A stretch of DNA of 5,135 bases from JADLGL01 sp964611195 (GTDB lineage Bacteria > Pseudomonadota > Alphaproteobacteria > Rhizobiales > Kaistiaceae), in contig CAZSXA010000163.1 of NCBI GenBank assembly GCA_964611195.1, positions 1 to 5,135 of the forward strand, in the 5' to 3' direction. Position 1 is the first letter of the stretch; every line of letters starts with the position of its first letter. This document shows, in pieces, positions 1 to 4,342 of the stretch. The notes beneath the pieces were generated by a model. It worked only from the letters and a program-made list of their open reading frames with translations, was not told the DNA's origin and did not search any database. The translations under genes were made by a program, and so were the position numbers.

Positions 1-589
1 AGCGCGGCGGCATGCCGTCCTGAAACGCATCGAACTCGGGCCGCTCCTCGCGGACATAACCCGCCATGATGACGCTGGCGATCAGTTCGTTGACCCAGAG
101 GTTGTTGCTGGCGACGCCGAGCTGGCGGGCGATCACATGACCCATTTCGTGGAAGAGCCACGCCGCATTGATATCGCGGCCGGCGATGTCCCAAAAATCG
201 AAGCCTGGATGACTCTCGACGCGGTCTGCGATGACGATGAATCCGGTGGCGATTTCCGCATGCGGCGAGGGATAGGGGACGGACGTGGTCCGCGCGAAGT
301 CCTCGGCGTCGAGCACGGCCATCCGGATCGGCGCATCCCAATCGAGCACGCTGCGGTACCAGGCCGCCGCCGCCTCGGCCTCGGCGGCATAGAACGCCGC
401 TTCCTCGGCCACGCCTTCGGAATAGGCGATCACGACGCCGTCTTCCGGGATCGTCGGAAGGTCGAGCGCCGTCACCCGGCCCTCGATTGTTCGCAGGAAC
501 TGACTGTTGGCCGGGACCGCCAGGCCGGCAATCGTGGCAATCGCCAGGCTCACCGTTGCAGCAAGTCTGATCCGGATTCGGCCGGTCAT
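1..589 (-). CDS. Secreted zinc metallopeptidase, peptidase-MA-like (3' end outside window)
   Basis: An open frame of 196 codons runs from ATG at 589 off the left edge, so the C-terminus is missing. Residues 1-29 form a signal peptide: basic start (RIRIR), a hydrophobic Leu/Ala/Ile stretch, then a likely cleavage near PANS-Q, so the product is exported. The zinc-peptidase motif HEMGH lies at 147-151 (His147, Glu148, His151). Seventeen residues later comes WVNELIAS, with Glu168 as the likely third zinc ligand. This HExxH-17-E layout with a Trp before the Glu is typical of gluzincins of the peptidase MA-like superfamily. The substrate cannot be told. The start lies 13 bases after the SDR stop, with only a weak ribosome site, suggesting translation on a shared message. 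The family and catalytic motif are well supported; the exact subfamily is not. Confidence 0.82.
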   Translation of the reverse strand, partial: MTGRIRIRLAATVSLAIATIAGLAVPANSQFLRTIEGRVTALDLPTIPEDGVVIAYSEGVAEEAAFYAAEAEAAAAWYRSVLDWDAPIRMAVLDAEDFARTTSVPYPSPHAEIATGFIVIADRVESHPGFDFWDIAGRDINAAWLFHEMGHVIARQLGVASNNLWVNELIASVIMAGYVREERPEFDAFQDGMPPR

Positions 590-602
590 CGCCGTCGATC
601 CG

Positions 603-1307
603 TCACCAGTCGATCGGCTTGCCGTCGCGGAAGAAGCCGCCCGACGGCCCGTCATCGGCGAGCGTTGCCGCCCACACGACGCCCGCTGCACCCTGGCTGA
701 CAGGGCGCGAGGCGTTGGCGCCGCCCATATCGGTGCGGACCCAGCCCGGGCACACCGAGTTGACCTTGACGTTGTCGCCGGCCTCGGCGTGGGTGACGCG
801 CGTGATCGCGTTCATCGCCGTCTTTGAGACGCGGTAAGCAATCGAATTGCCGTTCATTTCGTTGAGCGCGCCCATGCCGCTCGAGACGTTGACGATCCGC
901 CCAAAGCCGTGCCGGTTCATCTCCGGCAGCGCGTGCTGGATCATCCGGTAGGCGCTGAGAGCGTTGTTGTCGACCGCTTCGAGAATTGCCTCGGCCGGCA
1001 CGTCGCTGACGCCGGAGCGCCCCCATCCGCCATAGATGCGGCCGGCATTGTTGACGAGGATGTCGAGCCGGTCATGGCTCGACCAGAACCAGTCGAAGAA
1101 CGCATCGACCGAACCCTCGTCGGCGACGTCGAGGACGTGTCCTTCCGCGTCTCCCTTGGCGTCGAGTTCGTCAAGAGCCTGGCGGACGCCGTCCTGCGTC
1201 CGCGCCGTTAGCACCACCGCGATATCGCGTTCAAAGAGCTGGCGCGCGACTTCGAGGCCGATGCCGCGCGCCGCTCCGGTGATGACGGCAATTCTCTGTT
1301 CGCTCAT
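603..1307 (-). CDS. Short-chain dehydrogenase/reductase (SDR), carbonyl-reductase-like
   Basis: This 234-residue protein is a classical SDR, an NAD(P)H-dependent oxidoreductase of alcohols and carbonyls in the cytoplasm. Visible motifs are the Rossmann TGAARGIG at 10-17, Arg36 after the second strand (suggesting NADP(H) preference), NNAG at 86-89, a likely structural or catalytic Asn115, Ser142/Ser143, the catalytic pair Tyr158-xxx-Lys162, and CPGWVRTDMGG from 186. The last segment and the C-terminal GGFFRDGKPIDW resemble carbonyl-reductase-like SDRs. An in-frame ATG at 1331 would add eight residues. The ATG at 1307 is preferred because GGGAGA lies six bases upstream and because SDRs usually reach the first strand within a few residues. 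It sits between the GST and the metallopeptidase with gaps of 43 and 13 bases, probably in one operon. The substrate is unknown. Confidence 0.93.
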   Translation of the reverse strand: MSEQRIAVITGAARGIGLEVARQLFERDIAVVLTARTQDGVRQALDELDAKGDAEGHVLDVADEGSVDAFFDWFWSSHDRLDILVNNAGRIYGGWGRSGVSDVPAEAILEAVDNNALSAYRMIQHALPEMNRHGFGRIVNVSSGMGALNEMNGNSIAYRVSKTAMNAITRVTHAEAGDNVKVNSVCPGWVRTDMGGANASRPVSQGAAGVVWAATLADDGPSGGFFRDGKPIDW

Positions 1308-1313
1308 CGTCGT

Positions 1314-1319
1314 TCTCCC
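1314..1319 (-). promoter_or_regulatory. Shine-Dalgarno of the SDR gene (decides start)
   Basis: GGGAGA on the minus strand ends six bases before ATG 1307. The competing upstream ATG at 1331 has no comparable purine-rich site, so this supports the shorter protein. Confidence 0.65.
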
Positions 1320-1350
1320 GTCGGCCGCCATTTCGCCGTGACGAGGCCGA

Positions 1351-1983
1351 TCACGACACCTTGTCCTTCAGGACCTCAAGACCGCGCTGCACCGGCGGTC
1401 GGGCGAGAATCCCGTCCCGCCAGCGGATGACATTGGGGATGTCGTCCGGATCCTGTCCGTAGCGCTCGACGTCCTGCACCCATGGGAACGTCGCGATGTC
1501 GGCGATCGTGTAATCGTCGCCGGCGATGAACTCGTTGTCGCGAAGCTGCTTCTCCAGGACGCCATAGAGCCGCGTCGCTTCCTTCGCATAGCGCTCCTTG
1601 GCGTACGGCACATCCTCGGGAGCGTAGGTGAAGAAGTGATTGTACTGCCCCAGCATCGGACCGTAGTGGCCCATCTGGGTCATCAGCCACTGCATGACCC
1701 TGTACCATTCCCGCTTGTCGGTCGGCATGAGCCGGCCCGTCTTGTCGGCGAGGTAGAGGAGGATGGCGCCGGACTCCGCCAGCGCGAAGGGTCCGCCGCC
1801 GGGCCCGTCCTCATCGACGATCGCGGGGATCTTGTTGTTGGGGCTGATCTCCAGGAACTCGTCCTCGAACTGCTCGCCCTTGCCGATGTGGATCGAGTGA
1901 GCGCGGTAAGGCAGCTCAAGCTCCTCCAGCGCGATATGGATCTTTTGCCCGTTGGGCGTCGGAAACGAATAGAGATCAATCAC
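1351..1983 (-). CDS. yfcG: YfcG/YghU-type glutathione S-transferase, disulfide-bond oxidoreductase
   Basis: The 210-residue protein matches the length and motif order of E. coli YfcG, a Nu-class GST with glutathione-dependent disulfide reductase activity. It acts in the cytoplasm in thiol redox control. The N-terminal thioredoxin-fold domain begins MIDLY and carries TPNG at 9-12; in YfcG the Thr and Asn bind glutathione in place of a catalytic Cys/Ser/Tyr. SPNNKIPAIVD at 48-57 holds the cis-proline Pro53, and Glu70-Ser71 of ESGAILLYLA contact glutathione. The helical C-terminal domain has GPMLGQ near 108 and the N-capping stretch DYTIADIATFPW at 158-169. Start is GTG, directly after a TAA in the same frame, with GGGGG eight bases upstream; this places the N-terminus exactly where YfcG begins. 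It probably leads a GST-SDR-metallopeptidase unit. The symbol is by similarity. Confidence 0.93.
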   Translation of the reverse strand: MIDLYSFPTPNGQKIHIALEELELPYRAHSIHIGKGEQFEDEFLEISPNNKIPAIVDEDGPGGGPFALAESGAILLYLADKTGRLMPTDKREWYRVMQWLMTQMGHYGPMLGQYNHFFTYAPEDVPYAKERYAKEATRLYGVLEKQLRDNEFIAGDDYTIADIATFPWVQDVERYGQDPDDIPNVIRWRDGILARPPVQRGLEVLKDKVS

Positions 1984-1991
1984 TTATAGCA

Positions 1992-1996
1992 CCCCC
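1992..1996 (-). promoter_or_regulatory. Shine-Dalgarno for the GTG start of the GST gene
   Basis: GGGGG on the minus strand lies eight bases before GTG 1983. The in-frame TAA at 1986-1984 prevents any upstream start, so GTG 1983 is well supported. Confidence 0.6.
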
Positions 1997-2073
1997 ATTG
2001 AATAGCCGGTCGCGCGCAATGGATCGCGACTGTGGAGCGGCACGTAGTGCATGACGCTGGATGGCGCCAGACC

Positions 2074-2091
2074 GGTCACGCCGGCGTGACC
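2074..2091. repeat. Perfect 18-bp palindrome upstream of the GST gene
   Basis: The sequence is GGTCACGCC followed directly by GGCGTGACC, a perfect dyad. It lies 22 bases beyond the DUF1206 stop and about 90 bases before the GST start. A shorter palindrome, TGGCGCCA, sits beside it at 2062-2069. There is no T-run after it on the minus strand, so a classical intrinsic terminator is unlikely. An operator for the GST unit, or a stem ending the DUF1206 transcript, are both possible. The dyad is certain; the function is inferred. Confidence 0.5.
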
Positions 2092-2113
2092 TTGGTCGGC
2101 ACTCCCCGTCCGC

Positions 2114-3016
2114 TCAGCGGTCGGCGAGCGTTTTGACCTCGCCCGCCACGGAATGGACGACGCGATAGCCGGCATTGACCGCGCAGTAGACGGCGAAACC
2201 GAGAAGGCCAACCGCCATCACGCCAATGAGCACTTGTCCGAACGGCGCGTCGCGCAGCGTGTCGAACGCTTGTCCGAGACCGCCCGCCTTCGATGGATCG
2301 TAGGTCCACGCCGCCCAGGCGAGGAATGCGCCGATGAAGGCGATGACCACGCCATGAGCGACGACGCCCACCCGCATCACCCCGTCGAGGCGATCGGTGG
2401 TCCGCGTGCTCCGCAAGTGGCGGAGATACTCCTGCTTGTAGGCTTTTACGAACTGGTAGAGCCCGGCGCCGATCGTGACGACGCCGGCGATGCCGACGAG
2501 CCACCGGCCGCCGCTTTGCTCCATCAGCGAGGCGGCAAATCCTTCGGCCCCGCCCTGGCCCGAACCGCTGTCAGAACCGCCCATGGCCAGCGAAATCGCT
2601 GTTCCGGCGAGAAAGGCGTGGATGGCGCCTGAAGCGATCATGCCGGCGCGGGTCGCCAGTCCTTTCGCGTCGGTGCCGCGATTGTCGAGGTCGAGCGCGC
2701 CGTCGAGCAGCCGCCAGACGGAGTAGGCGGCGAGCCCCAGCGCGATCAGCGCCAGGACAAACTGCCCCCACCACATATCGCCAAGCCGCTCCAACGCGCC
2801 GGACGTTCCTTCGGCCGATCCGCCCTCGACGGCGGCCGCAACGGCGAGTCCCCCGACAAGGAGATAGACCGCAGCTCTTCCTGCAAAACCGACCCGCATC
2901 GTCGGCACGACCCAGCCAAGTGCACTCACCCCGTCCTCCGTCGCGTTCGCTTCGTCTCCTGTGAAGCCAACGGGCTCGGGCGCGATCGGTTCCGAATCTG
3001 AGAGGTCCTCGGGCAC
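2114..3016 (-). CDS. DUF1206 six-helix inner-membrane protein
   Basis: The 300-residue protein has an acidic, soluble N-terminus of about 40 residues, then six hydrophobic helices near 46-64, 83-104, 124-145, 170-191, 214-236 and 258-281. They form three two-helix repeats. Each repeat opens with an Arg-x-Gly pattern (RVGFAGRAAVYLLVGG at 41, RAGMIASG at 123, RVGVVAHG at 215), and the second helices also resemble one another (GLAAYSVWRLLDGALD, GLYQFVKAYK, FAVYCAVNAGYR). This threefold repeat is the hallmark of DUF1206, a bacterial membrane family with no established function. The start chosen is GTG 3016, with AGG five bases upstream and a longer purine stretch (GGGGAAG) 11 bases upstream. The reading frame stays open further upstream, so the soluble N-terminus could be somewhat longer. 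The gene stands apart from its neighbours by 85 and 130 bases. Confidence 0.9.
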   Translation of the reverse strand: MPEDLSDSEPIAPEPVGFTGDEANATEDGVSALGWVVPTMRVGFAGRAAVYLLVGGLAVAAAVEGGSAEGTSGALERLGDMWWGQFVLALIALGLAAYSVWRLLDGALDLDNRGTDAKGLATRAGMIASGAIHAFLAGTAISLAMGGSDSGSGQGGAEGFAASLMEQSGGRWLVGIAGVVTIGAGLYQFVKAYKQEYLRHLRSTRTTDRLDGVMRVGVVAHGVVIAFIGAFLAWAAWTYDPSKAGGLGQAFDTLRDAPFGQVLIGVMAVGLLGFAVYCAVNAGYRVVHSVAGEVKTLADR

Positions 3017-3066
3017 GCTGGCCTGGTCTTCCCCGACCGCTCGACGAGCCGACGGCCTGGGTCCGC

Positions 3067-3087
3067 GGGCGAACCTTGAGTTCGCCC
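3067..3087 (-). terminator. Stem-loop after the secreted-protein gene, possible terminator
   Basis: GGGCGAAC, a five-base loop, then GTTCGCCC form a perfect 8-bp stem 14 bases past the stop at 3102, in the spacer before DUF1206. The bases after the stem on the minus strand are GC-rich with no T-tract, so a standard intrinsic terminator is not shown. It may be a Rho-linked 3' stem or an mRNA stability element. Confidence 0.4.
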
Positions 3088-3101
3088 ATCGTCCGCCGGC
3101 C

Positions 3102-3506
3102 CTAAGGATCGAGCACTGCGGAGCAGCCGTCCTGCAGGAGCTCGTTGCCCGACGCCAGGACCTTCTCGACGAGATCGAAGCCGATCGTCGGTTGGGTCAT
3201 GCCGACCAGGCACAACATCATCCCGATCTCGACCTGACGGGCTTCCGCAGCGGGATCGCGTTCGGCGAGTTCCGCCGCGACGGCGATCGTGTCGTTCACG
3301 GCCCCGAGGCAGAGATACATCTCGCCGATGAGGTCGAGCTCACCGGCCGCCTCCACCAGGGCCGACGTCTGGCAGGCTTCGTCGAGGCGTGCCTCGATCT
3401 CTGCCAGCGACGGCAGGTCCTGCGCCAAGGCCGGGCAGGCAACAACCACAAGGCCCAGGGAGACCGCTCCCAACTTCGCGATGGCGGACGATGCACGGCG
3501 TGTCAC
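3102..3506 (-). CDS. Small secreted four-cysteine protein of unknown function
   Basis: I do not recognise the family of this 134-residue protein. Residues 1-29 are a clear signal peptide: MTRR start, hydrophobic stretch through LGLVVVA, cleavage after ALA. Cys24 lies inside the signal, and the following residues (PALA) argue against a lipobox. The mature part of about 105 residues is acidic and helix-rich, with four cysteines (45, 66, 99, 128) that could form two disulfides in the periplasm. Its evenly spaced Leu/Ala helices look a little like a small helical-repeat or Rap1a-type fold, but that is only an impression. GTG 3506 is the first start available, since the TGA of the upstream gene is in the same frame five codons before it. 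GAGGG, overlapping that TGA, is a good ribosome site. It is very likely translated with the C39-like peptidase. Confidence 0.78.
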   Translation of the reverse strand: MTRRASSAIAKLGAVSLGLVVVACPALAQDLPSLAEIEARLDEACQTSALVEAAGELDLIGEMYLCLGAVNDTIAVAAELAERDPAAEARQVEIGMMLCLVGMTQPTIGFDLVEKVLASGNELLQDGCSAVLDP

Positions 3507-3515
3507 GGGCGATGG

Positions 3516-3520
3516 CCCTC
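3516..3520 (-). promoter_or_regulatory. Shine-Dalgarno overlapping the upstream stop codon
   Basis: GAGGG overlaps the last two bases of the C39-like peptidase's TGA and stands nine bases before GTG 3506. A ribosome terminating on the peptidase gene would be placed to restart here, so translational coupling is likely. Confidence 0.55.
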
Positions 3521-4088
3521 ATTCGTTGGGCGCACGGGCCGGCAAATAGATGTGGTCCATGCCGATGAGAGGATAGTAGACCGGCCCGCGCCAATCCCAC
3601 AGCAGCGTTTCGAATGATCGCACTTCGTTGCCGGCCGGAAGCCCCACCGGCGCCGGCCCTGTGAGATAGGGGTCGTGGACAAAGAACGCGCGGTCGTCCG
3701 CATCGTAGCCGTAGATCGTGATGAAGTGGCCGACAACGTAACGGAGCCGCCGGACATAGCGGTCGCGCCGGACATGGCCGTTGCCGATTGCGAGCATCGC
3801 CGGTTCGTCCCGGTCGATGCACGCGCAGAGCGTTGCGATCCGCTCGGCGTCGGACCGACGGGTCGCATGGCTGATCGGAGCCACCAGGCCGTTGTGTTCG
3901 AACAGCCTCTGGATGTCGCGGATGAAGGCGTAGCCCACCAGCTTTGTCCGGAAGGGCGGCGGGTCGAGATCGCGGAAGGGTTTGCCGAATGCGTCGACGA
4001 TCGTCCGCACATTGGTCTCGCCGCAGGTGAGACCCTCCTGGTGCGGATAGGACGACGGCAGATGCGCCACAATGCGCGGCGAAGACAT
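3519..4088 (-). CDS. C39-like (papain-fold) cysteine peptidase family protein
   Basis: The 189-residue protein shows the ordered active-site pattern of C39-like peptidases. Gln17 (oxyanion hole) comes just before Cys22 in the stretch HQEGLTCGETN; His121 lies in VGHFITIYGYD; and Asp139 lies in FFVHDPYLTG, the usual His-then-DP spacing. The central region is charged and Arg-rich (RRDRYVRRLR near 107-116). No signal peptide or membrane helix is visible and no ABC-transporter domain follows, so this is a stand-alone, probably cytoplasmic enzyme rather than a bacteriocin-exporter domain. Its substrate is unknown; it might be a peptidase, a transglutaminase-like enzyme or an inactive fold member. 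ATG 4088 is the first start after an in-frame TAG a few codons upstream; the ribosome site is weak. It heads the minus-strand cluster and sits 12 bases from the secreted four-Cys gene. Confidence 0.8.
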   Translation of the reverse strand: MSSPRIVAHLPSSYPHQEGLTCGETNVRTIVDAFGKPFRDLDPPPFRTKLVGYAFIRDIQRLFEHNGLVAPISHATRRSDAERIATLCACIDRDEPAMLAIGNGHVRRDRYVRRLRYVVGHFITIYGYDADDRAFFVHDPYLTGPAPVGLPAGNEVRSFETLLWDWRGPVYYPLIGMDHIYLPARAPNE

Positions 4089-4109
4089 GTCGCCAGACTA
4101 CGTCAAGCG

Positions 4110-4161
4110 CGCCAGCAGATGCCAAGGCTGCTCTGCGGTCCGCATGGTTGCCTTGCTGGCG
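4110..4161. repeat. Bulged inverted repeat upstream of the C39-like peptidase
   Basis: CGCCAGCA at 4110-4117 pairs with TGCTGGCG at 4154-4161. Inside it AAGGC (4124) can pair with GCCTT (4150), and the loop holds the small dyad TGCGG-T-CCGCA at 4134-4144. If transcribed leftward this would fold into a structured 5' leader about 20 bases before the peptidase start. The pairing is visible; the role is inferred. Confidence 0.35.
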
Positions 4162-4175
4162 GACCCTTCACCGAG

Positions 4176-4187
4176 CACCAATTGGTG
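4176..4187. repeat. Perfect 12-bp palindrome CACCAATTGGTG
   Basis: This is an uninterrupted dyad centred on AATT, in the spacer between divergent genes. It could be an operator for a dimeric regulator, or part of the att region, since it overlaps the CCACCA end of the att-like stretch. Confidence 0.45.
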
Positions 4188-4194
4188 GAGCCGA
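4183..4194 (-). other. Possible attachment-site half resembling a tRNA/tmRNA 3' end
   Basis: On the minus strand this reads TCGGCTCCACCA, which looks like an acceptor-stem strand plus CCA, and is close to the GCTCCACCA end of many tmRNAs. No T-arm precedes it, so it is not a complete RNA gene. Element-integrase systems often leave such a 3'-end copy at the boundary away from the intact RNA gene. The orientation fits an element lying to the right. This is inference from a short match. Confidence 0.25.
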
Positions 4195-4195
4195 G

Positions 4196-4203
4196 GTCCC
4201 CCA
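4196..4203 (-). repeat. TGGGGGAC octamer, copy 1 (minus strand)
   Basis: The plus strand reads GTCCCCCA, the inverse of the tandem copies at 4318 and 4330. It lies next to the att-like stretch, where an integrase arm-type site could lie. Confidence 0.35.
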
Positions 4204-4251
4204 TGCTTTGATCCGGCTACATCCGTCTACATCTACAAAAACAGGTCAGAC

Positions 4252-4268
4252 AGAGGCATTTAGCCTCT
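4252..4268. repeat. Short hairpin AGAGGC-ATTTA-GCCTCT
   Basis: A perfect 6-bp stem with a five-base AT loop is followed on the plus strand by a pyrimidine stretch (TCTC). It is too short and too weakly T-rich to call a terminator with confidence. Confidence 0.3.
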
Positions 4269-4305
4269 TCTCAAATCCACTGTCATCCGACATAGTCCGA
4301 AGCGA

Positions 4306-4324
4306 TCCCCCACTTTGTGGGGGA
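4306..4324. repeat. Inverted repeat TCCCCCAC-TTT-GTGGGGGA
   Basis: A perfect 8-bp stem with a three-base spacer is formed by a near copy of the octamer (ATCCCCCA) facing the first tandem TGGGGGAC. It lies 20-40 bases before the integrase start and could be a protein-binding dyad or an mRNA hairpin. Confidence 0.5.
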
Positions 4325-4341
4325 CAAGCTGGGGGACAGGC
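4318..4341 (+). repeat. Tandem 12-bp direct repeat carrying TGGGGGAC
   Basis: TGGGGGACAAGC and TGGGGGACAGGC follow each other directly, 11 of 12 bases alike. The second copy also supplies the GGGGG likely to serve as ribosome site for the integrase TTG start. Twelve bases is near one helical turn, so two proteins could bind side by side on one face of the DNA; integrase autoregulation or arm binding is an inference. Confidence 0.5.
4331..4335 (+). promoter_or_regulatory. Likely Shine-Dalgarno of the integrase
   Basis: GGGGG lies seven bases before the in-frame TTG at 4343. No ATG or GTG exists in this frame between here and the conserved N-terminal motif, so this site decides the proposed start. 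Confidence 0.45.
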
Positions 4342-4342
4342 T

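Larger units (their letters stand above)
4089..4342. other. Divergent spacer between host cluster and integrase
   Basis: This 254-base stretch has no credible gene. About 4205-4300 is noticeably less GC-rich than the surrounding genes. It must hold the promoters for the leftward peptidase gene and the rightward integrase, but no convincing -35/-10 pair stands out; TTGATC at 4208 followed by ATCTAC at 4231 is a weak candidate. CTACATC is repeated at 4217 and 4227. Inverted repeats, the TGGGGGAC octamers and an att-like stretch are listed separately. Confidence 0.6.

Noticed and set aside
137..700. Long plus-strand open frame across the metallopeptidase and SDR 3' ends
   Set aside because: Arg/His-rich translation with no family motif; it is antisense to two genes with clear catalytic motifs.
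1984..2052. 22-codon leader-like frame ending directly at the GST start
   Set aside because: The TAA abuts the GTG start, which would allow coupling, but there is no Shine-Dalgarno before its ATG and no attenuator-like codon run.
2074..2091. Intrinsic terminator of the DUF1206 gene
   Set aside because: Stem is perfect but no T-run follows on the minus strand, so recorded only as a palindrome.
2961..3617. 218-codon plus-strand open frame
   Set aside because: It spans three minus-strand genes and their spacers, and its composition is typical of an antisense frame in GC-rich DNA.
3340..4125. 261-codon minus-strand open frame over the C39-like peptidase
   Set aside because: Different frame from the one carrying the Cys-His-Asp motifs; Arg/Pro/Ala-rich shadow.
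4183..4260. tRNA or tmRNA gene at the CTCCACCA stretch
   Set aside because: No T-loop (TTCRANY) or cloverleaf pairing precedes the CCA-like end; at most a short att remnant.
4072..4263. 63-codon plus-strand frame in the divergent spacer
   Set aside because: No ribosome site and no recognisable motif; it overlaps the peptidase start and the inverted repeats.
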